NCBI GenBank assembly: GCA_003281415.1
Contig: QCCC01000008.1
Span: 1-44,921, forward strand
Length of the DNA: 44,921 nucleotides
Reading direction: 5' to 3'
From: Prochlorococcus sp. AG-347-K15
Lineage (GTDB): Bacteria > Cyanobacteriota > Cyanobacteriia > PCC-6307 > Cyanobiaceae
Under the pieces are notes generated by a model, which was not told where the DNA came from, ran no database searches, and saw only the letters and a program-made list of their open reading frames with translations. Of the stretch, positions 27,659-36,171 are shown piece by piece. The first letter of the stretch is position 1. Every line of letters starts with the position of its first letter. Position numbers and translations under genes: made by a program.

Positions 27659-27898
27659 ATGAAAAAGAAAAACTCTATTGCTATTTTTATCGCTGCTACA
27701 AGCGCATTAGCAATATCAACATCTGAAGATTTTTCTTTGAAGGCTGGAGAAAATGATTTAGGCGGATTAAAAGAATGGAATACTGATATGCCATTAGAAG
27801 CTGATTTTATTCTAGATGCAGAAGCTCAAAAATTAGCTGATGAGGCAAAAAAATCAAGTACATGTATACCTATTGGAGAAGGTGAAAATTGTTGGTAA
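27659..27898 (+). CDS. Small secreted hypothetical protein (79 aa)
   Basis: A 79-residue product with an N-terminal signal (KKKNSIAIFIAATSALAIS) and an acidic, partly helical mature part (LEADFILDAEAQKLADEAKKSS), ending in a two-Cys tail (CIPIGEGENC W). Starts at ATG 27659 after a 73-base gap following piuC. Followed by a strong terminator. Unknown function; likely periplasmic or lumenal. Confidence 0.75.
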   Translation: MKKKNSIAIFIAATSALAISTSEDFSLKAGENDLGGLKEWNTDMPLEADFILDAEAQKLADEAKKSSTCIPIGEGENCW

Positions 27899-27912
27899 AA
27901 AAATTCTTTGCA

Positions 27913-27946
27913 ATAAAAAAGGCCTCGTAATTGAGGCCTTTTTATT
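27913..27946. terminator. Bidirectional terminator
   Basis: Perfect inverted repeat AAAGGCCTC / GAGGCCTTT with loop GTAATT (27918-27941), flanked by an A run on the left and T run on the right. It lies between two convergent genes (the 79-aa gene and the porin) and can end both transcripts. Confidence 0.9.
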
Positions 27947-27960
27947 AACAAATCCTAAAT

Positions 27961-29280
27961 TTAGAATTTGAATGTAGTTGTTAAAACAGCACCGAAGATG
28001 TCATCTTTTTTGTCTGCTAGAACATCTGTACCACCGAAGATTGCGGGTCTAACTTCCATAGAATCATTAGGTCTGAACGCATAGTAAGCTTCCCAAACAA
28101 AAGGATCAACATCAGGATTAGAACATGTCCCATTACAATCAGTAGTTTTAAGTGGCTGAGTTACAGCAAAACCAATTCTATCGTCTGCTTGGAACATATC
28201 TCTCCAAGTTAAACCAACAAAGTAGCTGTCTGCATCTGTAGGAGCACCACTTGCAACAGTATCATCTACAGATCTAATGTCATAACCAACTGATACTTCA
28301 GGAGTAGCTGTACCAGTATTTTCTGGTTTCCAGTAGCCTCTTAAAGCGTAACCAGTGTAGTCGCCAGTGTTCAAATCTGCATTTTGCTTGGTAGCGTTGT
28401 AAGAATGACTTCCCCAGTTTTGCTGATTAGATAAGGTAGCAGAAACATGCCATCTATCTTGAGTGTAAGCAACCTGAGTATCCCATTTGTTATGGTCATT
28501 CTTACCAAGCATTCCTAAAGTGCTATCTGCATCTTTAGAAACCACATTAGATGCTACACCAAAACCACCTTCAGTCTCGTATTTGAAACCAAACCCAATA
28601 TCTGTGCTAGCTCCAAAGTTTGAATTACCACCTAGCTTCATTGATTTCAATGCACCTGGCTGATAAATAGAAGGAGTTATATACATGTAGTAGTTTTCAA
28701 TTCTTGGTCCTACAAAATATGTAATATTGTCACCAAGAGTTCCTGTGTACCAGATCTTGTCAACTTTGAAAGAGTCATCAGTATCTTTTGTCTCTATGTG
28801 ATAAGTAGCTTTGTTATCCCAAATACTGTAGTCATCAGATGTACCTGCGGTTGGTGCTCCACCAACGTCCCCTGCTTTAAGACGAACGTAAAGGTTATCA
28901 TCACCAGTGAAACTTGTATTCAAGTTCATTGTGTATGTGTAGCCGGTTGTAGTAGATTCTGTGTCACCGATTTCACCTCCACCGTCTACACCACCAATCC
29001 ACATTACGGCCTTACCGTCCATTGATGTTGTACCTGAAAAAGCACCTGCTTCTAAATTATTATGTTGAACCTCAAGACCATCAACACGACCTTTGAGTTC
29101 TGCAATATCTTCACTAACTTCGTTAATGAATGTTTTGTTGTCTAATCTTGAAGGCTTTGATTCGCTACGAAGATAGCCATTCATTTCTTCTAGATTAACT
29201 GCGTCGGAAGCCTGAGCAGCAACAGGAGCTAATAAGCTCAAGGACGCTCCTGCAACCAACATTTGTTGGAAGAGTTTCAT
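27961..29280 (-). CDS. Outer-membrane porin
   Basis: A cyanobacterial porin (Som / Prochlorococcus porin type). In the 439 residues: a signal peptide ending AQAS around residue 25, a short coiled-coil-like stretch (FINEVSEDIAELKGRVDGLEVQ) typical of the family's N-terminal anchor region, then many amphipathic beta strands rich in Gly, Thr, Asp and aromatic residues, and a C terminus TTFKF with terminal Phe for BAM insertion. The SLH-like N-terminal segment is short. The coding region is GC-richer than the neighbours, as expected for a highly expressed gene. Nearest genes fit an iron or nutrient theme, but the solute is not known. Confidence 0.92.
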   Translation of the reverse strand: MKLFQQMLVAGASLSLLAPVAAQASDAVNLEEMNGYLRSESKPSRLDNKTFINEVSEDIAELKGRVDGLEVQHNNLEAGAFSGTTSMDGKAVMWIGGVDGGGEIGDTESTTTGYTYTMNLNTSFTGDDNLYVRLKAGDVGGAPTAGTSDDYSIWDNKATYHIETKDTDDSFKVDKIWYTGTLGDNITYFVGPRIENYYMYITPSIYQPGALKSMKLGGNSNFGASTDIGFGFKYETEGGFGVASNVVSKDADSTLGMLGKNDHNKWDTQVAYTQDRWHVSATLSNQQNWGSHSYNATKQNADLNTGDYTGYALRGYWKPENTGTATPEVSVGYDIRSVDDTVASGAPTDADSYFVGLTWRDMFQADDRIGFAVTQPLKTTDCNGTCSNPDVDPFVWEAYYAFRPNDSMEVRPAIFGGTDVLADKKDDIFGAVLTTTFKF

Positions 29281-29298
29281 TTTACCTCACACTAAAAT

Positions 29299-29317
29299 AA
29301 CCCAAAGAATTTGGGTA
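29299..29317 (-). promoter_or_regulatory. Hairpin in porin mRNA leader
   Basis: Perfect inverted repeat ACCCAAA-GAA-TTTGGGT (29300-29316) about 20 bases upstream of the porin ATG. A ribosome site (GTGAGG) lies between it and the start. TATAGT and TACAGT candidate -10 boxes sit just upstream (29318-29328 on the minus strand), so the hairpin may lie at or near the 5' end of the message. Role inferred. Confidence 0.45.
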
Positions 29318-29419
29318 ACTATACTGTATCGGCTGTAACAAAAAAAGAAAGAAAAATAAGTTTCAGTTGAATGTAACTTTTTATACCATCAATTTCATTC
29401 TTTACAAATAGCTTATATT

Positions 29420-30289
29420 TTAATTCCTTAATGGATATCCCAAATATTCCCTTTCATCAACCCAAGATGATGCGACTTCTCTTGCTAATTTTCGAATCTT
29501 TTCAATATATTGCGCGCGATCTGTAACTGAAATTACTCCCCTTGCATCAAGCAAATTGAAAGTATGACTACATTTCAGAACAAAATCTAGCGCAGGGCTA
29601 GTTAATTTTTTCTCAATTAAAGAATTTGCCTCATCTTGGTAAATTTCAAATAGTTTTCTAAGATTATCAGGATTAGATTCAGTAAAATTATATGAGCATT
29701 GACTTTTTTCAAATTGAAGCCAAATATCACTATATTTTAAATTTTTGTTCCAATTTAGATCCCAAATACTTTCCTTATCCTGCAAAAACATTGCAATCCT
29801 CTCCAATCCATAGGTAATTTCAATTGGGATAGGATTACAATCTAATCCTCCGCATTGTTGAAAATATGTAAATTGAGTAACTTCCATTCCATCCAACCAT
29901 ACTTCCCAACCAACTCCCCAAGCTCCTAGTGTTGGAGATTCCCAATTGTCCTCTACAAATCTAATATCGTGATCCTTAGGATTAATCCCTAAAGATTCTA
30001 GAGATGTCAAATATTTTTCTTGTATCCCATCTGGTGAAGGCTTAATTATCACTTGATATTGAAAGTAATGTTGGGCTCTATTTGGATTATCGCCAAATCT
30101 TCCATCTGTTGGTCTTCTACATGGCTCTGCATATGCAACACTCCAAGGTTCCGGCCCAATAGCTCTTAAAAAAGTATGCGGATTCATAGTTCCAGCACCC
30201 TTTTCAGTGTCATAAGGCTGCATAATTAAGCATCCTTCTTTAGACCAAAAATTATTTAAGTTTTGAATTATGTCCTGAAAAAACATCAA
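29420..30289 (-). CDS. glyQ: Glycyl-tRNA synthetase alpha subunit
   Basis: Catalytic subunit of the alpha2beta2 GlyRS. Seen in the 289 residues: [68 protein letters not shown] (in parts), [18 protein letters not shown], and [11 protein letters not shown], all GlyQ motifs. The N terminus has two Met in a row; either may start. The end is a normal [11 protein letters not shown] segment. The beta subunit is not in this window. Confidence 0.97.
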   Translation of the reverse strand: MMFFQDIIQNLNNFWSKEGCLIMQPYDTEKGAGTMNPHTFLRAIGPEPWSVAYAEPCRRPTDGRFGDNPNRAQHYFQYQVIIKPSPDGIQEKYLTSLESLGINPKDHDIRFVEDNWESPTLGAWGVGWEVWLDGMEVTQFTYFQQCGGLDCNPIPIEITYGLERIAMFLQDKESIWDLNWNKNLKYSDIWLQFEKSQCSYNFTESNPDNLRKLFEIYQDEANSLIEKKLTSPALDFVLKCSHTFNLLDARGVISVTDRAQYIEKIRKLAREVASSWVDEREYLGYPLRN

Positions 30290-30417
30290 ATTAAGAAGTT
30301 CGAAAGATTTAGTTAAATGCCATTAAATATGATAACAAAGCTTTTTAAACAAGGAATAATTAGAAATATTAATACCTTTAAATTCTGTCTCTCAAATTTT
30401 TTTATTAATAAATGAAA

Positions 30418-30807
30418 TTAGTTAGAAAAAAAATCTAATGGCAAGGGTCCGAAAGTGTTTGATTCAAAGGAATCAACATTATATTGACATGTTAATAAAA
30501 TTCCTTCCCCAAGTCCATTCTCAGGCCTAATAAAAACATTCCCAGTTTTTTGATTAGCTTTTAAAAAAACACTTCCATCAGCATGGAGAGACTCTAAACC
30601 TAAGAATTTAATTGAAGAATATTTTCTGGATATTGATTTTAGTGCATTAATAGCCTCATAGTCGTGCGATGCCATTATTCCTATTGTTATCCAATCTGCA
30701 TTAATAATATTAAGTTCTAGCTCATTTTGAAGTTTTTCCCTTTGAAGACCACTTAAATGAGGCGCTGACCTAAGACTATTTAAATCAAATAAATTATTTA
30801 TTTCCAT
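30418..30807 (-). CDS. DUF1824 family protein
   Basis: A 129-residue soluble protein of the cyanobacteria-specific DUF1824 family. Seen: NADWITIGIMASHDYEAINALKSI, LFLKANQKTGNVFIRPENGLGEGILLTCQ (family-conserved region in two parts). No known function. It lies 29 bases after the MIF gene on the minus strand, probably in one transcript with it. Confidence 0.88.
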   Translation of the reverse strand: MEINNLFDLNSLRSAPHLSGLQREKLQNELELNIINADWITIGIMASHDYEAINALKSISRKYSSIKFLGLESLHADGSVFLKANQKTGNVFIRPENGLGEGILLTCQYNVDSFESNTFGPLPLDFFSN

Positions 30808-30836
30808 TAATTTAATTCAATATTGAAGTTAACTGG

Positions 30837-31169
30837 TTATCCGAATGTTCTTCCATTCCAAGCCCACATTGAAGGGGGCACATCCTCAAAAGAAATATAA
30901 ATCTTATCTAATGGGATATCTAATTTCTCATGTAAGAAATTAGATATTGGCTTTGCCATTTCTGAAGGATTTAAAGAACCTATTGATTTAATTTCTATAA
31001 AACAACAGGGGCTTGAATCATCAAAATACATTTCGAAATTTTCATCTAATTTTGCCATTACAAATCTTTTAGATTTATTAGTTAAAGATGAAATTAATAT
31101 TGAAATTTCTTTAAGTAATTTTTTCTTGTCATCTACTTTTACAGAAGTCGAAACATTAATGAAAGGCAT
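30837..31169 (-). CDS. MIF/tautomerase-superfamily protein
   Basis: Homologue of macrophage migration inhibitory factor (tautomerase fold, 110 residues). Seen: start MPFINVSTS with Pro2 (Pro1 after Met removal, the tautomerase base), LLKEISILISSLTNKSKRFVM, and ISFEDVPPSMWAWNGRTFG at the C terminus with the conserved W-G-R-TF end. The Pro1 base and final motif are intact. Substrate unknown; MIF homologues are known in Prochlorococcus. Confidence 0.93.
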   Translation of the reverse strand: MPFINVSTSVKVDDKKKLLKEISILISSLTNKSKRFVMAKLDENFEMYFDDSSPCCFIEIKSIGSLNPSEMAKPISNFLHEKLDIPLDKIYISFEDVPPSMWAWNGRTFG

Positions 31170-31171
31170 TT

Positions 31172-31345
31172 TTATGCAGCTAAATAGTCTTTTTGCGAAT
31201 CAATCTCTGTACATGAATTTTTATTTTTTAGATTTCTTTTTGATGAAAGATATGCCATATCGTATGAACTTATTCCGTTTTTATAAGGATTAAATAGAGC
31301 TTTTTTAGATCTTCTTTGTTTGGTGCTTTTAAACTCAATCATCAT
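31172..31345 (-). CDS. Small basic protein (57 aa)
   Basis: Read from the minus strand: ATG at 31343-31345, TAA at 31172-31174, 57 residues, 2 bases before the MIF start, so co-transcribed with it. The product opens MMIEFKSTKQRRSKKALF and is basic and hydrophilic (SSYDMAYLSSKRNLKNKN), with one Cys. I do not recognise it. The tight spacing supports a real gene. Confidence 0.6.
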   Translation of the reverse strand: MMIEFKSTKQRRSKKALFNPYKNGISSYDMAYLSSKRNLKNKNSCTEIDSQKDYLAA

Positions 31346-31497
31346 AATTAAATTATTATTAATAATTTAACTTTTTTGAAATAGATGTCTAGCTTTTTTA
31401 AAAAATTTTTAATTTTAAAAAGGTTAAAAAAAGATTTGTAAAACGCAATATTAATTTCAATTTACTAAATTTGAGATACATTTCATAATTAATAGTT

Positions 31498-32136
31498 TTG
31501 GAAGTTTTAAATAATTATCAAAGAAAAAAGCTTGATGAGAATAATGATGAAGAATTTTATTCTGATCCAAAATTTGTTTATCATTTGGATGAAAACTTTA
31601 GACAATATCTATCAACTGTCTATAAAAATGAAATTGCAGATTCTTCAACAGTCCTCGATTTAATGTCTAGTTGGGATAGTTATCTACCTAAAAGCAAAAA
31701 ATACAAAAAAGTTATTGGACATGGATTAAACAAAAAAGAACTTGAAAAAAATAAAATGTTTGATTCTTATTGGATACAAAATTTCAATCTTAATCAAGAA
31801 ATTCCCCTTGATAACGAAAGTATTGATTATTGTTTAATGGTGGCAGCTTGGCAATATCTACAATACCCAGAAAATTTAACTAAAGAAATCGCAAGGATTT
31901 TGAGTAATCAGGGCAAGATTATAATTGCTTTTTCTAATCGCGCATTTTGGCATAAGGCTCCTAATATATGGACTACTTCTACTGAAGAAGAGAGAGTCAA
32001 CTATGTAAGAAAAGTATTAATAACAAACGGATTTAATGAACCAAAAATTATAAAAAAGTTTAATGAACCCACCATTAATTTCTTTAATTTTTTAACTAAA
32101 GATCCTTTTTATTGTCTAATTGCTACTAAAGAGTAA
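31498..32136 (+). CDS. SAM-dependent methyltransferase-like protein
   Basis: A 212-residue class I methyltransferase fold. Seen: STVLDLMSSWDSYLP (motif I, with the usual Gly-rich loop replaced), IGHGLNKKELEKN, LDNESIDYCLMVAAWQYLQYPENLTKEIARIL (motif IV/V region in parts) and IIIAFSNRAFWHKAP. The loop differs from the canonical GxGxG, so cofactor binding is uncertain. Similar proteins are annotated as methyltransferases in cyanobacteria. The start is TTG at 31498. Confidence 0.85.
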   Translation: MEVLNNYQRKKLDENNDEEFYSDPKFVYHLDENFRQYLSTVYKNEIADSSTVLDLMSSWDSYLPKSKKYKKVIGHGLNKKELEKNKMFDSYWIQNFNLNQEIPLDNESIDYCLMVAAWQYLQYPENLTKEIARILSNQGKIIIAFSNRAFWHKAPNIWTTSTEEERVNYVRKVLITNGFNEPKIIKKFNEPTINFFNFLTKDPFYCLIATKE

Positions 32137-32232
32137 ATAATATGATAGTTACATTATGAGTAAACATTCCACTATGAATTTATAGCCATACTTTTAAATT
32201 TTTATTAATATTGGGTAGTTAAAATTATTGAT

Positions 32233-32478
32233 ATGGGTTCTAAAAGAGAAAAATATCCTGAAAAATGTCCATGGGACCTTGGCCCTAATCAACATTTAGC
32301 AAAAGAAGAGAACTGGACTTTAAGGTTAGGTGAATCAAACGTATGTTTTAGCAAAAATAAGTTAGATAATAATTATTTTCATGTTATTAGTAACGAAAAT
32401 GAGGAGCAAATTTTAGCTTTCAGAGCAAGACTTCTTTATCAAAAACTGCTTGATAAAGGATTTAGATTGGTTGAATAA
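32233..32478 (+). CDS. Small conserved hypothetical protein (81 aa)
   Basis: An 81-residue soluble protein. It opens MGSKREKYPEKCPWDLGPN, has one more Cys in ESNVCFSKNK, and ends in a helix (ILAFRARLLYQKLLDKGFRL). No recognised domain. It starts at ATG 32233, 96 bases after the methyltransferase gene. Convergent with the gene at 32484. Confidence 0.65.
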   Translation: MGSKREKYPEKCPWDLGPNQHLAKEENWTLRLGESNVCFSKNKLDNNYFHVISNENEEQILAFRARLLYQKLLDKGFRLVE

Positions 32479-32483
32479 AAAAA

Positions 32484-33137
32484 TCAGTTCAATAAAGATA
32501 TATCTTCGAAAACAAATTTTTGAATTTCTTCTTCTTGATTTTGGTTTAAGTATTTTATTGTTCTTGAACTTAAAACCCAATAATCCCCTTTACCTAAATT
32601 TATAAATTCATCTTCATATTCCAATCTTTGCGAATTTGCCTCAAGAGTATCAGGATCAATTTGTTGACTGGTGTACTTTTTACTGAGAAAACCTATTCCT
32701 GTATCTAAGAATTCTTCAACAAAAATTTCAATTATAGTTCCATGAATTTTTCTATAAACCATATTGATACATTCATTTTTAACTCTATATTTGTCACCCT
32801 CATTTTTACCAGACACACTCATTTCAATACCACTTTCAGATGTTTTAAGTAAGTTAAAATTATTACCTGAATGAACAGATTGAAATTCTCTCTTTACCCT
32901 GTGTATACATACTTCAAATAACTGAGAGGCAATACTTTTAACAATTTTCTCATCATCTATTTTTTGAATATGTGGTTTAAAGTCCTTACCTAATAAAAAG
33001 TTACCTTTATGGATATTATTATTATTAATAGAAATACAATTTCCTTGGTAACCATTAAAGTAATTATTCCAAGTGTACCTATTTTCATAAGCCTTTTGAA
33101 AAATCTTCTTACAATTAATTTCTTTTAAAATCGCCAT
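32484..33137 (-). CDS. Conserved hypothetical protein (217 aa)
   Basis: A 217-residue protein without a domain I recognise. Seen: a soluble alpha/beta look, AYENRYTWNNYFNGYQGNC near the N terminus, HRVKREFQSVHSGNN and RKIHGTIIEIFVEEFLDTG in the centre, EYEDEFINLGKGDYWVLSS later, acidic C terminus. No signal peptide or membrane helix. It lies just downstream of the Pcb paralogue terminator. The Asn-rich and AT-rich N-terminal third looks typical of lineage-specific genes. Function unknown. Confidence 0.75.
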   Translation of the reverse strand: MAILKEINCKKIFQKAYENRYTWNNYFNGYQGNCISINNNNIHKGNFLLGKDFKPHIQKIDDEKIVKSIASQLFEVCIHRVKREFQSVHSGNNFNLLKTSESGIEMSVSGKNEGDKYRVKNECINMVYRKIHGTIIEIFVEEFLDTGIGFLSKKYTSQQIDPDTLEANSQRLEYEDEFINLGKGDYWVLSSRTIKYLNQNQEEEIQKFVFEDISLLN

Positions 33138-33165
33138 TAACTTTTTAAACTCTTGAAAATTCTAC

Positions 33166-33202
33166 AAAAAAAAACCCCCCTCTTTAAAGAGAAAGGTTTT
33201 TT
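33166..33202 (-). terminator. Terminator after pcb
   Basis: On the minus strand, an imperfect stem CCTTTCTCTTTAAAGAGGGGGG followed by a run of T. It begins 12 bases after the pcb stop. It may also affect the gene that starts at 33137, immediately downstream. Confidence 0.75.
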
Positions 33203-33213
33203 AATAAATTAAA

Positions 33214-34272
33214 TTAGTTTTGTGTAATTTTTGTATTTTCTATGTTGTCAAATGCTTGACCAATTTTCTTAAAGTCAAATCCCATAGCTCTTAATGCGTG
33301 CCAAAGATGACCTTGTAAGAAAAAGAAACCCAAATAGAAATGGGTATTAGCAAGCCAAGCTCTTGAACTATACGCTCCTGAACCTAAATCAACCGTATCT
33401 GTAAAATAAGGTGCGAATTCAAATTGAAGCTTTAATGGCTCTCCATATAGATCAATTGGATATATAGTTGTATTTGAAGCACACCAAAAAGCAGCTACAA
33501 AAGCCATATAAGAAACTCCAACTACTGAGTAAGACAAAATAGCCTCAGCGCCTAGTAATCCTTTTCCTTTGAATTCTGTATATTCTCCAAATTGCTTAGT
33601 ACAAATATGGAAAACTCCTCCAATTATCTCTAGGAAAGCTAAGAATGCATGACCTCCCATTACATCTTCTAGACTATCTATTTTTAAAAAATCAAATTGA
33701 TGATTCCAAATAGCAGCAATATCCAAATTGTAAACAACTTGTCTTGTAGATCCTATTGCTGGATCATAAATTCCGTGAATTCGAGCCCATTCAACGAACA
33801 TTATTGCTCCAAGTCCAAGAAAGATTAAATGATGACCAAGAATAAAAGTTAGTTTATCTGGATCATCCCACTCAAAATCAAATTTTTGTGGCTTACTATT
33901 CTCTGGATAGTCTCCAAGATCGCCTGCAAATTTATTGGAATGTAATAATCCTCCAGCACCTAAAACCGCTGAGAAAATTAGATGTAATGTGCAAATTACA
34001 ACAATTCCATATGGTTCTGTAATAACACCATTTTCAACGCCACCAATTCCTATTCCTGCTAGGTGAGGCAAAACAATTGCTTTCTGTGCACCCATTGGAA
34101 TGCTGGCGTCGTAACGAGCCAATTCGAATAATCCAAAAGCTCCTGCCCAGAACATCATTAATCCTGCATGGGCAGCATGAGCAGCTATGAATTTACCTGA
34201 ACGGCCAACAACACCAGAATTCCCTGCGTACCAGTCATAGGTGACATCAGATTTTCCGTAAGTTTGTAACAC
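33214..34272 (-). CDS. pcb: Pcb/IsiA-type chlorophyll-binding antenna protein
   Basis: Six-helix chlorophyll antenna of the Pcb/IsiA/CP43 family, 352 residues. Seen: MLQTYGKSDVTYDWYAGNSG opening, GKFIAAHAAHAGLMMFWAGAF with paired His, VLPHLAGIGIGG, LILGHHLIFLGLGA-type helix (FILGHHLIFLGL), GGHAFLAFLEIIGGVFHI, FYLGFFFLQGHLWHALRAMG. All the His pairs for chlorophyll are present and the large CP43 lumenal loop is absent, as in Pcb/IsiA. The start is GTG at 34272. The next gene on this strand is the flavodoxin isiB, giving an isiA-isiB-like pairing. Likely iron-responsive antenna (inference). Confidence 0.93.
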   Translation of the reverse strand: MLQTYGKSDVTYDWYAGNSGVVGRSGKFIAAHAAHAGLMMFWAGAFGLFELARYDASIPMGAQKAIVLPHLAGIGIGGVENGVITEPYGIVVICTLHLIFSAVLGAGGLLHSNKFAGDLGDYPENSKPQKFDFEWDDPDKLTFILGHHLIFLGLGAIMFVEWARIHGIYDPAIGSTRQVVYNLDIAAIWNHQFDFLKIDSLEDVMGGHAFLAFLEIIGGVFHICTKQFGEYTEFKGKGLLGAEAILSYSVVGVSYMAFVAAFWCASNTTIYPIDLYGEPLKLQFEFAPYFTDTVDLGSGAYSSRAWLANTHFYLGFFFLQGHLWHALRAMGFDFKKIGQAFDNIENTKITQN

Positions 34273-34416
34273 TTGATTTAAGTAAACAGCAAATTGAGCT
34301 TATTGCTAATCAGTATGGTTTTTTACATGTTCTTTACAGATTTAATTACTTATGTAAAAAAAACATATTTTGAAAGAACAAATGATACAAATCAGGAAAA
34401 TAATATCTTTGAAAGC

Positions 34417-34941
34417 TTACGCCAATGAAGGTATTTCGCCCTTAAGCTGAGAAGCCCATGTTTCAAGACGTGAATCAGTCAAATCAGATTCACTATCCTC
34501 ATCAAGGGGTAATCCACAAAAGCTTTCTCCTATAACACTTTTAGACTCATCAAATGTATAAGAGGATTTATCTACATAACCGACCATTTCGGCACCTGCT
34601 TTAGTGAAGTAGCTATGAAGTTCTTCCATGGCATCACAATAATTTTCTGTATAGGTAGAAGAGTCTCCTAAACCAAAAATTGCAACTTTTTTTCCTGATA
34701 AACTTAATTCACCAATATCTTCTAGTATTGAATCCCATGCAGTTCCAGATCTTTCTTCATCTGCTCCGGTATTCCAAGTTGGGATCCCACAGATAATCCC
34801 ATCTAGTCCCTCTAATTCTGAAAGGTCATCAACATCAGATACATCTTTAGGTGCTTCTGCTGAAGAAATAAAGTTGTGAAGACGATCAGCTACGTCTTCA
34901 GTTTTTCCAGTTGTAGTTGCGTAATAAATTCCTACAGTCAT
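34417..34941 (-). CDS. isiB: Flavodoxin
   Basis: FMN electron carrier that replaces ferredoxin under iron limitation. Seen in the 174 residues: the FMN phosphate loop YATTTGKTEDVA, IPTWNTGADEERSG (the Trp/Tyr FMN-stacking region), FGLGDSSTYTENYCDAM, and GLPLDEDSESDLTDSRL near the C terminus, typical long-chain flavodoxin. It lies upstream of pcb by 144 bases on the same strand. Confidence 0.97.
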   Translation of the reverse strand: MTVGIYYATTTGKTEDVADRLHNFISSAEAPKDVSDVDDLSELEGLDGIICGIPTWNTGADEERSGTAWDSILEDIGELSLSGKKVAIFGLGDSSTYTENYCDAMEELHSYFTKAGAEMVGYVDKSSYTFDESKSVIGESFCGLPLDEDSESDLTDSRLETWASQLKGEIPSLA

Positions 34942-35081
34942 AACTTCAAAATGTTTACATTAAAATAATAAAATCTAAATACGTTAAATTAATTTCTTTA
35001 AAAACTTTTTCATGTAAAATTTTATACCAATCAAGGTAAGAAAAATTTTTTAGTTTAATTTAAAAAAACATTTAAAAAATC

Positions 35082-35816
35082 GTGACTGACAAATTTCAAA
35101 ATAATATCAATAATCTTATTGAAGAATTTAACTTTAAAGGTGAAAAAGATTTTAAATTAATCGTTTTATTTGGTTTGTTGGGAGATTTTGATAGCTTTGA
35201 ATATGCAATAAATTTGAAAAATTTTATCAACAATAATCAAGAGAAAAATCTAGATATTTTTGCAATCGCAATTGGCAATCAAAATGGAAAAGAAAAATTC
35301 TGTAATTTTACTGGCTTTAGTGTAAAAAATTTAAAAGTTGTTAATAATAACCTAATCCATAATAATCTAAAAGTCTCCAAAGGATTAGATATAGGTCTAG
35401 GTGGTTGGATGAATATGCTTTTAATGCTATCTGGCATAAATTCTTTTAAAACAATTAAAGAAGTTATAAGAGGTTACACAGGTGACCGTAAAGCAAGGCA
35501 AATCTACTCAGAATTTGATAAGGTTGATATTCTAAAATTTCTGAATTTTTCGGGAAATTCTTTTAAGAAGTATTTCGGAGATGGTTATTTGAGACCATTT
35601 GAATTAGCAACATTTAGATTAAATAATATGAATGAAATAATTCAAAATTGGGGTGATTATATTCTTCATGAAAAATATCTTCCTCAAAGAGGAGCTTCTT
35701 TTTTATTAAATAGAAAAAATCAAGTTATATATAAATTTTTTTCAAATGATGTCCTTGGATATTCACCAAACATGAGAGATCCTTTAAAATATTTATCTGA
35801 TTTAATTAAAGAATAA
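35082..35816 (+). CDS. Peroxiredoxin-like (AhpC/TSA_2-type) domain protein
   Basis: A 244-residue protein with a thioredoxin-fold look similar to the PRXL2/AhpC-TSA_2 group: KLIVLFGLLGDFDSFEYA, DIFAIAIGNQNGKEKFCNFTGF, a LKVVNNNLIHNNLKVSKGL segment matching the late strand, then a long tail (GGWMNMLLMLSGINS, GDGYLRPFELATFRLN) with a final RGASFLLNRKNQVIYKF. Only one Cys sits in the family region and it is not in the usual peroxidatic loop, so peroxidase activity is doubtful. The start is GTG at 35082. It is divergent from isiB. Confidence 0.6.
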   Translation: MTDKFQNNINNLIEEFNFKGEKDFKLIVLFGLLGDFDSFEYAINLKNFINNNQEKNLDIFAIAIGNQNGKEKFCNFTGFSVKNLKVVNNNLIHNNLKVSKGLDIGLGGWMNMLLMLSGINSFKTIKEVIRGYTGDRKARQIYSEFDKVDILKFLNFSGNSFKKYFGDGYLRPFELATFRLNNMNEIIQNWGDYILHEKYLPQRGASFLLNRKNQVIYKFFSNDVLGYSPNMRDPLKYLSDLIKE

Positions 35817-35829
35817 TTTTAAAACTTTT

Positions 35830-36099
35830 ATGAATATAGACATATTTGGATATATTGCGGCAATTTTGACAACAGCTGCATTTCTACCTCAATTGATAAA
35901 AACTCTAAAAACAAAAAAGGCAGATGATGTTTCTTCTACAACTTTAATAATGTTTATTATTGGAGTCTTGTCTTGGATTATTTACGGTTATGAGATTTCT
36001 TCTAGACCAATTTTGATTGCTAATTTGATTACTTTAATTTTAAATCTGTTGATATTAGTCTCAAAAATATATTTTTCAAAAACCTTAAGTCCGCAATAA
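35830..36099 (+). CDS. SemiSWEET family transporter
   Basis: An 89-residue three-helix PQ-loop protein; dimers move sugars across membranes. Seen: GYIAAILTTAAFLPQLIKTLKTKKADDVSS with the PQ motif, TLIMFIIGVLSWIIYGYEI, and a third helix (ILIANLITLILNLLILV). Length and order fit SemiSWEET. It starts 13 bases after the preceding gene, so it is co-transcribed. Confidence 0.93.
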   Translation: MNIDIFGYIAAILTTAAFLPQLIKTLKTKKADDVSSTTLIMFIIGVLSWIIYGYEISSRPILIANLITLILNLLILVSKIYFSKTLSPQ

Positions 36100-36171
36100 A
36101 TATCTTAATAGTATTAAATAATGGTGATATTAATTTAATTTTATTATTATAAAATTAAATTTTTGTTCATC

